Of a DNA stretch of 64,000 nucleotides, positions 8,403 to 42,100 are shown piece after piece; position 1 is the stretch's first letter; the number at the start of each line of letters is the position of its first letter. The notes beneath the pieces were generated by a model. That model worked only from the letters and a program-made list of their open reading frames with translations, ran no database searches and was not told where the DNA came from. Location: assembly GCF_029223525.1 (NCBI RefSeq), contig NZ_JARHTQ010000003.1:248001-312000 (forward strand). Direction: 5' to 3'. This DNA is from Streptantibioticus ferralitis (lineage in GTDB: Bacteria > Actinomycetota > Actinomycetes > Streptomycetales > Streptomycetaceae). Both the position numbers and the translations under genes were made by a program.

Positions 8403-8903
8403 GTGGAAAGCATGAATGATGTGAGGCTCCGTCCGCCTCGTAATCGCGTCGAGCGCCGCGCCGTCGCCTGGTGGACCACGCAGTCGTCGATCTTCGCGCT
8501 GCCGCTGCCGATCGTGTTCGCGGTGCTCTACCTGTTCATTCCGCCCGCCAGGACCTGGTTCGGCTGGTGCCTGGTGGCCACCTTGGTCCCCGGACTCGCC
8601 TACATGCTCGTCATGCCCGCCTGGCGCTACCGGGTCCACCGCTGGGAGACCACCAACGAGGCGGTGTACGCCTCGTCCGGGTGGTTGTGGCAGCGGTGGC
8701 GCGTGGTGCCGCTGTCCCGGATCCAGACCGTGGACACGCTGCGCGGCCCGATACAGCAGATGTTCAGGCTCTCCGGGATCACCGTGACCACCGCGTCGGC
8801 TTCCGGTGCCGTCAAGATCAAGGGCTTGGACCACCGTGTCGCCGCCGACGTGGTGGACCACCTGACCAGGTACACCCAGGCGACGCCGGGAGACGCGACA
8901 TGA
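8403..8903 (+). CDS. Membrane-anchored bacterial PH-domain protein (YdbS-like)
   Basis: 166 aa. Two hydrophobic helices (about residues 28-48 and 54-72) precede a soluble bacterial PH domain (bPH2, PF03703-like). That domain shows the YRVHRWETTNEAVYASSGWL start, the VVPLSRIQTVDT core and the FRLSGITVTTAS segment. This is the architecture of Bacillus YdbS. Start is GTG 8403, with AAGGGGA just upstream; an in-frame ATG at 8412 is possible. The stop overlaps the next start (ATGA at 8900-8903), so it is made with the YdbT-like partner. YdbS/YdbT in Bacillus subtilis are linked to envelope-antibiotic tolerance. A similar role here is inferred. Confidence 0.88.
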   Translation: MESMNDVRLRPPRNRVERRAVAWWTTQSSIFALPLPIVFAVLYLFIPPARTWFGWCLVATLVPGLAYMLVMPAWRYRVHRWETTNEAVYASSGWLWQRWRVVPLSRIQTVDTLRGPIQQMFRLSGITVTTASASGAVKIKGLDHRVAADVVDHLTRYTQATPGDAT

Positions 8904-10465
8904 CCTCCGGCGCCGCGGTGCGGCACCGGACAGACGCCGCGACCCCCGAATGGGAGCGGCTCAACGGCCGCCTGATCCTGGTCCACGCCAGTCTGCTGGC
9001 CGCCCCGCTGGCCTCATGGGCGGCCACGCTGGTGGCCACCGGCGGCAAGCTCAACCTGCAGGCCCTGATCACCCTGGGCTCGCTGCTCATCACCTTCCTG
9101 GTGGTGACCAGCATCGGCCTGATGCGGTACTTCACCACCCGCTACCGCATCACCGACGACCGGATCGAGCTGCGGTCCGGACTGCTGTTCCGCAGCCAGC
9201 GCGCGATACGGCTGGACCGCATCCGCAGCGTCGACCTGACCGCCAACCCGGTCCACCGCGTCTTCGGACTCACCTCGCTGCGGATCGGCACCGGCGAACA
9301 GACCTACTCCGCGGGCCGCAAGCTCACCCTGGACGGCGTCAGCAAGGCCCAGGCCGCCGAACTGCGGCAGCGGCTGCTCAGCCGCCGGGACGCGGTGCTC
9401 GGCCAGGCGGCGGTCGAGGACGACGGCCTGATCGCCGACCTGGACTGGTCCTGGATCCGCTACGCGCCCCTGACCATCTGGGGCGTGGGCGGTGTGCTGG
9501 CTGCCGTCGGCACCGTGTACCGCACACTGCACGAGATGAAGGTCGACCCGCTGCAACTCGGGTTCGTCAAGGCCATCGAGAACCACTACGGATCCGTGCC
9601 CCTGTGGTTCGGCATCCTGGTCACCCTGCTGATCGTGGTGGTGCTCGGCGCCATCTTCTCGACCGCCACCTTCACCGAGGGCTGGTACGGCTACCGCCTG
9701 GAGCGGGAGGACGCGGGCACCTTCCGGGTACTGCGCGGACTGTTCGTCACCCGCTCCGTCACCATCGAGGAACGGCGGCTGCGCGGTGTGGAGTTGGGCG
9801 AGACGATGTTCCTGCGCTGGGCAGGCGGCGCCCGCCTCAACGCGGTGGCCAGCGGCCTTGGTGACCGGGACGAGAACCGCAAGCGCCGGATGCTCACGCC
9901 CCCGGTGCCCCGCGCCGAGGCGCTCCGTGTCGCCGCCGACGTACTGTCCGAGGACGAGTCCCCGACGTCCCTGACCGACCTCAGGCACCACCCGCGGATC
10001 GCCCTACGACGGCGGATCAACCGCGGACTGACCGTGACGGCCCTGATCGTGATCCCGCTGGCCGGCCTCGGCCTGTGGCTGTCCACCACGCTGCTCTACG
10101 CGGCCGGAGTCACCGCCCTGATCCTGGTACCGGTCAGCGTGGCACTGGCGTACGACGCCTACCGCACCCTCGGCCACGGAATGCGCGGCCGCTACCTGGT
10201 GACCCGCTCGGGCACCTTCGCGCACCGTACGGTGGCGCTGCAGCGGGAAGGCATCATCGGCTGGAACATCTCCCGGTCGTTCTTCCAACGCCGCGCCGGG
10301 CTGCTGACCTTGGGCGCCACCACGGCGGCCGGTGAGCACTGCTACAAGGTCCGGGACGTGACCGTGACCGACGGACTGTCCTTCGCCGAAGAAGCCGTGC
10401 CGCACCTGCTCACCCCGTTCCTTGAGCGGGGAACGTCCCACCGGCGGGACCGCAGGCGCCGCTGA
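8900..10465 (+). CDS. Multi-PH-domain membrane protein (YdbT-like)
   Basis: 521 aa with a repeated layout of paired membrane helices followed by bacterial PH domains. The first PH unit starts near YRITDDRIELRSGLLFRSQ and includes IRLDRIRSVDLT. A second follows WYGYRLEREDAGTFRVLRGL, and a third follows GRYLVTRSGTFAHRTVALQ. This matches YdbT, the usual partner of YdbS. The start ATG at 8900 overlaps the upstream stop codon in ATGA, indicating translational coupling. The frame is open back to 8471, but that part overlaps the YdbS-like gene and is a shadow. The C-terminus ends in a highly basic RRDRRRR tail. A strong bidirectional hairpin follows the gene. Confidence 0.88.
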   Translation: MTSGAAVRHRTDAATPEWERLNGRLILVHASLLAAPLASWAATLVATGGKLNLQALITLGSLLITFLVVTSIGLMRYFTTRYRITDDRIELRSGLLFRSQRAIRLDRIRSVDLTANPVHRVFGLTSLRIGTGEQTYSAGRKLTLDGVSKAQAAELRQRLLSRRDAVLGQAAVEDDGLIADLDWSWIRYAPLTIWGVGGVLAAVGTVYRTLHEMKVDPLQLGFVKAIENHYGSVPLWFGILVTLLIVVVLGAIFSTATFTEGWYGYRLEREDAGTFRVLRGLFVTRSVTIEERRLRGVELGETMFLRWAGGARLNAVASGLGDRDENRKRRMLTPPVPRAEALRVAADVLSEDESPTSLTDLRHHPRIALRRRINRGLTVTALIVIPLAGLGLWLSTTLLYAAGVTALILVPVSVALAYDAYRTLGHGMRGRYLVTRSGTFAHRTVALQREGIIGWNISRSFFQRRAGLLTLGATTAAGEHCYKVRDVTVTDGLSFAEEAVPHLLTPFLERGTSHRRDRRRR

Positions 10466-10496
10466 TCCCCACACAGACCAACTGTCCCAACCCCCG

Positions 10497-10535
10497 AGAA
10501 GTGGGGGGCGACCTGACCAGTCGCCCCCCACTTCT
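10497..10535. terminator. Strong bidirectional terminator between convergent genes
   Basis: AGAAGTGGGGGGCGAC (10497-10512) pairs perfectly with GTCGCCCCCCACTTCT (10520-10535) around a 7-nt loop. This 16-bp stem lies between the end of the YdbT-like gene (+) and the end of the glycosyltransferase gene (-), and so can serve both. Confidence 0.85.
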
Positions 10536-10579
10536 GATTGCCTGCCGCTAGATGTGTGCCGTGTGCCGGTGCGCACGGA

Positions 10580-11701
10580 TCAACCCGCGGCCAGCTCCTC
10601 CAACCGCGCCACGATCGACGCCGGAGTCGGCATCGCAGTGATCTCCTCACGCACCTCCTGGGCGGCGGTGCGCAGCTTCTCGTCGGACACCAACTGCTGC
10701 AGCAGCGCCACATCGAGATCGGCGGCCGCGCCGCTGATCCCGGCGCCCCGGTCGTGCACCGCCGTCGCGTTGACGAAGCGGTCCGCGCCGTCCGGCAGGA
10801 TGATCTGCGGGATACCGGCGTTCAGCGCCGCCAGCGTGGTGCCCGCACCGCCGTGGTGCACGGCGCCGACGCAGGTCTGCAGCAGCACGGTCAGCGGCAC
10901 CCACCCCACGACCCTTACGTTCGCCGGAAGTTCACCCAGGGCGCCGGTGTCGACGTCGCCGAGGGCCAGTACGAACTCCGCGTCCACCGAGGGCGCCGCG
11001 GCCAGCAGGCGCTGGACCGGCCCAAGACCGGTGACATGCACCGACGCCGTACCCAACGTCACCCCGATGCGCGGCCGCTCCGGCTTGTCCAGCACCCAAT
11101 CCGGCAGCACCGCACCGCTGTTGTACGGCACCGGGCGCATCGACCAGCTGTACGGCTCGGCCTCCACCATGCTCGGCGGCGCGATGTCGATGGTGCGCAC
11201 CTGCTCGGGCACGCTCTCCACGCCGTGCCGGCGCATGGTCTCGGTCAGTTGCGCGACGGTCATCGTGCGGATGTCGCCGCCGCGGGCGAAGCCGAAGTTG
11301 TGCTGTACCGCGGGCACACCGAGCTTCTGCGCGGCGATCAGTGCGGAGACGAAGATCTGCTCGTAGACGATCACGTCCGGGCGGAACGCCTCGGCAGTGC
11401 GCACGATGCCGTCCGTCAGATGGTCGTTGAGGTGTGCGAAGAGCTGGATACCGGCCATCGGGTCCGGTCCCTCGGGGTTGCGAACCCGCACCAGCAGGTC
11501 CGGCACGGTCTCCTGGAAGAAGCTTTCCATGTCGAGACCGGGTGCGACATCAGCCACATGCAGCCCGGCGTTGGCCACTTCCAGACCGTAGCAACCGGTG
11601 GCCACCAGCACCTCATGACCGGCCGCCCGCAGCGCCCACTGCAGCGGAACCGTGGGGAAAACATGGCCGATGGCCGGATAGGAGACGAACAGCACGCGCA
11701 T
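10580..11701 (-). CDS. GT1-family glycosyltransferase (natural-product type)
   Basis: 373-aa GT-B fold enzyme of the actinobacterial macrolide/aromatic polyketide glycosyltransferase group (CAZy GT1, UGT-like). It should transfer a nucleotide-activated, probably deoxy, sugar to the polyketide. The N-terminal acceptor domain begins MRVLFVSYPAIGHVFPTVPL with the candidate catalytic base His13. The donor-binding signature HHGGAGTTLAALNAGIPQI lies at about 282-300, followed by the loop PDGADRFVNA. It is somewhat shorter than DesVII/EryCIII-type enzymes (about 420 aa), and no P450-like helper gene is adjacent. ATG 11701 is chosen because AAAGGGG lies about 9 nt upstream. The frame opens back to 11812, but that part lacks the Rossmann start. 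It is divergent from PKS1, sharing a 226-bp promoter region. No sugar-biosynthesis genes are in the window. Confidence 0.93.
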   Translation of the reverse strand: MRVLFVSYPAIGHVFPTVPLQWALRAAGHEVLVATGCYGLEVANAGLHVADVAPGLDMESFFQETVPDLLVRVRNPEGPDPMAGIQLFAHLNDHLTDGIVRTAEAFRPDVIVYEQIFVSALIAAQKLGVPAVQHNFGFARGGDIRTMTVAQLTETMRRHGVESVPEQVRTIDIAPPSMVEAEPYSWSMRPVPYNSGAVLPDWVLDKPERPRIGVTLGTASVHVTGLGPVQRLLAAAPSVDAEFVLALGDVDTGALGELPANVRVVGWVPLTVLLQTCVGAVHHGGAGTTLAALNAGIPQIILPDGADRFVNATAVHDRGAGISGAAADLDVALLQQLVSDEKLRTAAQEVREEITAMPTPASIVARLEELAAG

Positions 11702-11822
11702 CAGTACGCGCCCCTTTCGGACTGCGCGAAATGCAGTCGATATTCTTGACTTTTCCTGCTTGCCAAGCGCATTCTCATCGAGTCCCCTGAAGCCCGTCAA
11801 GGCGCCTGTCAAGGCTCAACGG

Positions 11823-11851
11823 ATAGGGGTGAATAGGGGGTTTGGAGGGGT
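11823..11851 (+). promoter_or_regulatory. Three helically phased G-rich direct repeats upstream of PKS1
   Basis: ATAGGGGT (11823-11830), ATAGGGGGT (11833-11841) and GGAGGGGT (11844-11851) recur every 10-11 bp, one helical turn, about 80-105 bp upstream of PKS1. Such phasing is typical of cooperative activator sites. The TAGGGGT core is shared with the palindrome at 1365-1381. The rest of the 11702-11927 divergent region holds the unlocated promoters of PKS1 and the glycosyltransferase. Confidence 0.5.
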
Positions 11852-11927
11852 TACTTAAGGGCTGTGCTCCATGACAGGCTGCGAAATGGTCGTTGGATTC
11901 TGTCTGTCACGGTAATGGAGCGCGTTG

Positions 11928-36164
<24,237 letters not shown>

Positions 36165-36165
36165 C

Positions 36166-39100
36166 GTGGCTACTGCAAATGAAGAGAAGCTTCTCGACAA
36201 TCTGAAGTGGGTCACCACTGAGCTGCGCCGTGCCCGTCGCCGCCTCCAGGAGGTCGAGGCGGAAGCACAGGAGCCGATCGCGATCGTCGGGATGAGCTGC
36301 CGTTACCCGGGTGGCGTGGGCTCGCCGGAGGACCTGTGGCGGCTGGTCGCCGAAGGCGGGGACGCGATCTCCGGCTTCCCGGCGGACCGCGGCTGGGACA
36401 TCGACGGCCTCGCCGATCCCGACCCCGACAAGAAGGGCACCTTCTACAACACCGGCGGTGGATTCCTCACCGGCGCCACCGAGTTCGACCCGGGCTTCTT
36501 CGGCATCAGCCCGCGTGAGGCGCTGGCGATGGACCCGCAGCAGCGGCTGCTGCTGGAGACGTCCTGGGAGGCGTTCGAGCGCGCGGGCATCGCCCCGGGC
36601 ACGCTGCGCGGCAGCCACACCGGCGTCTTCGTGGGCGCGAGCTCCATGGGCTATGGCGCCGACCTCAAGGAGGCCCCTGAAGGCCTGGAGGGCCTGCTGC
36701 TGACCGGTAGCGCCACCAGCGTGCTGTCCGGCCGGATCGCCTACAGCTTCGGGCTCGAAGGCCCCGCGGCCACCATCGACACGGCCTGCTCCTCCTCGCT
36801 CGTCGCCCTGCACTGGGCGGCGCAGGCGCTGCGGCAGCGCGAGTGCTCGCTGGCCCTGGTCGGCGGGGTGACGGTGATGCCGACCCCCGATGTGTTCGTG
36901 GAGTTCAGCCGCCAGCGCGGCCTGTCCGTCGATGGTCGCTGCCGGTCGTTCGCCGCTGACGCGGACGGGACGGGCTGGTCGGAGGGCGTTGGCGTGCTGC
37001 TGGTGGAGCGGCTGTCGGATGCCCGCAGGAACGGTCACCAGGTGCTGGCGGTGGTCCGCGGCTCGGCGGTCAACCAGGACGGCGCGAGCAATGGCCTGAC
37101 GGCGCCGAACGGCCCGTCGCAGCAGCGCGTCATCCGCCAGGCGCTGGCCAGCGCCCAGCTGTCGGCCGCCGAGGTCGACGTGGTCGAGGCACACGGCACG
37201 GGCACCACGCTCGGCGACCCCATCGAGGCGCAGGCGCTGATCGCGACCTACGGCCAGGAGCGGCCAGAGGGAAAGCCGCTGTGGCTGGGTTCGCTGAAGT
37301 CCAACCTCGGGCACGCACAGGCGGCGGCGGGTGTCGCCGGGGTCATCAAGATGGTGCTGGCCATCCAGCACGGTGTGCTGCCGAAGACGCTGCACGTCGA
37401 TGAGCCGACGCCCAACGTGGACTGGTCGGCGGGCGCCGTGTCGCTGCTGACCGAGGCCCGGCCCTGGCCGGAGACCGGCCAGCCGCGCCGCGCGGGTGTG
37501 TCGGCGTTCGGGGTGAGCGGCACCAACGCCCACACGATCATCGAGCAGGCACCGGAGCCGGAGCCCGCGGAGGCGGCCGAGGAGCCGCGGACGCACCCGG
37601 TGCTGCCGCTGGCGCTCTCCGCGAAGACTCCGGACGCGTTGCGCGCGCAGGCGGACCGGCTCCGCTCCCACCTTGGTGCGGCCGACCCGGGCCTCGAACT
37701 GGCCGATGTCGCCTATTCGTTGGCCACCACGCGGTCCGCTCTGGAGCGGCGCGCGGTGGTCGTCGCGGGTGACCGGGAGGAACTGCTGCGCGGCCTGGAC
37801 GCGCTGGCGCAGGACGGGACCGCCTCCGGCCTGGTACGCGGCACGGCCGCCGAGGGCAAGGCGGCGTTCCTGTTCACCGGCCAGGGCAGCCAGCGGCTCG
37901 GGATGGGACGCGAGCTCTACGGCACCTATCCGGCGTTCACCGAAGCGCTGGACACCGTGAGCGCGGCGCTCGACCGGCACCTGGAACTTCCGCTGCGCGA
38001 CGTGCTGTTCGGCTCGCGGTCCGATCTGCTGGACCAGACCGCCTACACCCAGCCCGCGTTGTTCGCCGTCGAGGTGGCGCTGTACCGGCTTGTCGAGGCG
38101 TGGGGGCTGAAGCCCGACTACCTCGCCGGGCATTCGATCGGTGAGCTGGCGGCCGCGCATGTGGCCGGGGTGCTGTCGCTTGAGGGCGCGTGCACGCTGG
38201 TGGCGGCCCGTGGCCGTCTGATGCAGGAGCTGCCGGGCGGCGGTGCGATGGTGGCGGTGCAGGCGTCGGCCGACGAGGTTGATCAACTGCTGACCGAGCG
38301 GGTCAGCATTGCCGCGGTCAACGGTCCGACGTCGGTGGTGATCGCCGGTGACGAGGGCGCGGTTCTGGAGATCGCCGCGAACTTCGAGGCACAGGGCCGT
38401 AAGACCAAGCGGCTCACGGTCAGCCACGCGTTCCACTCCCCGCACATGGACGGCATGCTGGACGCGTTCCGCGAGGTGGCCGCAGGACTCGCCTACGAGG
38501 CCCCGCGGATCCCGATCGTCTCCAACCTCACCGGCGCCCTGGTCTCCGCCGACGAGATCCGCACCCCGGAGTTCTGGGTACGGCACGTCCGCGAGGCCGT
38601 CCGCTTCCTCGACGGCATCCGGGTGCTCGAAGCCGAGGGCGTCACCACATACGTCGAACTCGGGCCGGACGGCGTGCTGTCCGCCATGGCCCAGGACTGC
38701 GTCACACGGCCGGAGGACGCCGCCTTCGTCCCGCTGCTACGGCGGGACCGCGCCGAAGCCGAGACGCTGACCACGGCGCTCGCCGACGCCCATGTGCGGG
38801 GCGTGTCCGCGGACTGGGCGGCTTACTTCTCCGGCACCGGCGCGCGCCGCGTCGAGCTGCCCACGTACGCCTTCCAGCACCAGCGCTTCTGGCTGGAGCC
38901 CGGCTCCCGGATCGGCGACGTCACGGCGGCCGGGCTCGCGGCGGCCGACCATCCGCTGCTGGGCGCGGCGGTGCCGCTCGCCGACTCCGACGGCGTCCTG
39001 TTCACCGGTCGGCTCTCCCCGCGGACCCACCCGTGGCTGGCGGATCACGCGGTCTGCGGCACCCCGCTGCTGCCGGGCGCCGCCCTCGTGGAGTTGGCGG

Positions 39101-42100
39101 TACGGGCCGGTGACCACGTCGGCTGTGACCGACTGGACGAGCTGACCCTGGACGCGCCGCTGGCGTTCGCCGAAGGCGGCGCGGTCCAGCTGCAGATCGT
39201 GGTGGGCGCGGCAGACGAGGCCGGGCGCCGCCCGATCACCGTGTCGTCGCGCCCAGGGCAGCCCGCCTCCGGCGAGCTGCCCTGGACCCGCCACGCCACC
39301 GGCACGCTCGCCCCCACCGCACCCCAACCGTCCTTCACTCTGGCCGAATGGCCGCCGAAGAACGCCGCGACGATCGAAGTCGCGCCGCTGTACGGGGAGT
39401 TGCTGGCGGCCGGTGTTGACTTCGGGCCGCTGTTCCAGGGGCTGACGGCGGCGTGGCGGCGCGGTGCCGAGGTCTTCGCCGAGGTGCGGTTGCCGCAGGA
39501 CGCGGACACGTCGGCGTTCGGCTTGCACCCGGCCCTGCTGGAGGCGGCCGTGCACGCCGCGCTGCTCGACCGTGACACCGGGGCCCCGCTCGTACCGTCG
39601 GTCTGGCAGGGCGTCTCGCTGTACGCGGTCGGCGCGACCGAACTGCGGGTGCGCATCGCCCCGGAATCCGGCGCGGCCGTATCGCTGCGACTGGCCGACA
39701 CGACGGGCGCACCGGTGGCGTCCGTCGAGAACCTGACACTGCGGCCGTTGCCGACCGACGCCCTCGGCGCGAGCCAGGCCGCCGCCATCGAGTCGCTGTT
39801 CCAGCTCGACTGGGCGCGACTTCCCGTACCGGACGCCGCCGCCGCGCCGACCGCCGCGCTGCTCGGGCAGCCGGACGCGTTCGAACTCGGGTCGGCCGCC
39901 GGTGCCGAACCGGCGCAGTACGCGGACTTCGACGCGCTGCTCAAGGCCGTTGACGAGGGCGCGGCCGTGCCGGAGCTGGTCTTCGCACCGTGCGCGTCCG
40001 GCGCCCCGAACAGGCCCGAAGCCGTGCGGGGAGCGGTGCACCGGACGCTTGCCCTGGCCCAGGCATGGCTGGCGGACGAGCGGTTCTCCGGCTCGCGGCT
40101 GGTGTTCGTGACACGCGGTGCGGTGGCCGTGAACGGCGGCGAGCAACTCGCCGACCCGGCACAGGCCGCCGTATGGGGTCTGGTGCGGTCCGCCGAGACC
40201 GAGAACCCCGGACGGTTCGTGCTGCTTGACCTCGGTGCCCAAGGCAACTCGTCCACCACCGTCTTCGGCGCCCTGGCCTGCGGGGAACCGGAACTGGCGG
40301 TCCGCGACGCGGACGCGTTCGCACCCCGGCTCGCCCGGGTCGCCCCCACCGCCGAGGACGCCGCGCGCCCGCTCGACCCGTCCGGCACGGTGCTGGTCAC
40401 CGGCGGCACCGGAACGCTGGGCGCGCTGGTCGCCCGGCATCTGGTGACCGAACACGGCGCCCGCCACCTGCTGTTGCTGAGCCGCCGGGGTGCCGATGCC
40501 GCAGGGGCATCGGAACTCGTCGCGGAACTCAGCGCATTGGGCGCCGAGGTGACGATCGCTGCCTGCGACGCGGCCGACCGGGGCGCGCTGGCCGAGGTGC
40601 TGGCGTCCCTTCCCGCCGAGCATCCGCTGACCGCCGTCGTCCACACGGCCGGTGTGCTGGACGACGGTGTCATCTCGTCGCTCACCCCGGAACGCGTTGA
40701 CCGGGTGCTGCGTCCCAAGGCGGACGCGGCGTGGCACCTGCACGAACTGACCCGCGACCTGGACCTGTCGGCGTTCGTGCTGTTCTCCGCCGTCGCCGGG
40801 GTGCTGGGCAGCGCAGGGCAGGCCAACTACGCGGCCGCCAACGGCTACCTGGACGCGCTCGCGCAGTACCGCAGGGCACAGGGGCGTACCGCGACCTCAC
40901 TGGCCTGGGGTCTGTGGGCCGAAGCCAGCGGCATCACCGGAGACCTGACCGAAGCCGAACTGCGGCGCATGGCCCGCGGCGGAATGGGCGCGCTGTCCTC
41001 GGCGGAGGGCATGGCACTGTTCGACGCCGCACTGCGCGGCGGGCAGGCCGTGCTGGTCCCGGCGCGGCTCGACCTGGGCGCGGTGCGGGCCGCCGCCGGG
41101 ACCGGACCGGTACCGGCGCTGTTCCGCGGGCTGATCCGCACCGCTGGGCGGCGGACCGTGCGGTCCGGCACGGCGGGCAGCGGCTCGCCGCTGGCCCAGC
41201 GGCTGCGCGGGCTGTCCGCCGCCGAGCGGGTACGGACGCTGCTGGACCTGGTCCGTACGCAGGTGGCCGCCGTCCTCGGGCACGCCGGACCCGAAGCCGT
41301 CGAGGCGCGGCGGGCGTTCAAGGAACTGGGCTTCGACTCGCTCACCGCGGTTGAACTGCGCAACCGGCTGAACGCCGCCACCGCACTGCGGCTGCCCAGT
41401 TCGCTGGTCTTCGACTACCCGAACCCGACCGCGCTCGCCGACCATCTGCTCGGCGAACTCCTGGGCACCCGGCCCGAGGAGGCCGCCGCGGACACCCCGG
41501 CCGTGGTCGCTGACGAGCCCATCGCGATCGTGGCGATGAGCTGCCGCTACCCGGGCGGCATCGGTTCCCCGGAAGAGCTGTGGCAGTTGCTCGCCTCCGG
41601 CGCGGACGCCATCACGGCCACCCCGGCCAACCGCGGCTGGCAGTTGGACACGACGGGCGCCGCGGAGGCCTTCGCGGGCGGCTTCCTGCACGACGCCGAC
41701 CAGTTCGACGCGGCCTTCTTCGGGATCTCGCCGCGTGAGGCGCTGGCCATGGACCCGCAGCAGCGGTTGCTGCTGGAGACCTCGTGGGAGGCGTTCGAGC
41801 GGGCGGGCATCGACCCGGCGACGCTGCGCGGCAGCCGGGCCGGAGTCTTCGTGGGCGCCGCGTACGGCGGCTACGACGCCGGTCTCGACCAGACGGACGG
41901 TGTCGCGGGCCATGTGATGACCGGCAACGCGGCCAGCGTCATGTCCGGCCGGGTCGCCTACGCCTTCGGGCTCGAAGGCCCCGCGGTCACCGTCGACACC
42001 GCGTGCTCGTCGTCGCTGGTCGCGCTGCACTGGGCGATCCAGGCACTGCGCAGCGGGGAATGCACCATGGCACTGGCCGGTGGTGTGACGGTGATGTCGA

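Noticed and set aside
8471-8899. Upstream extension of the YdbT-like gene
   Set aside because: It overlaps the YdbS-like gene in another frame. The ATGA overlap at 8900 is a classic coupled start.
11925-11927. TTG start for PKS1 one codon upstream
   Set aside because: The adjacent ATG at 11928 has better spacing from GGAG at 11917-11920 and is a stronger start codon.
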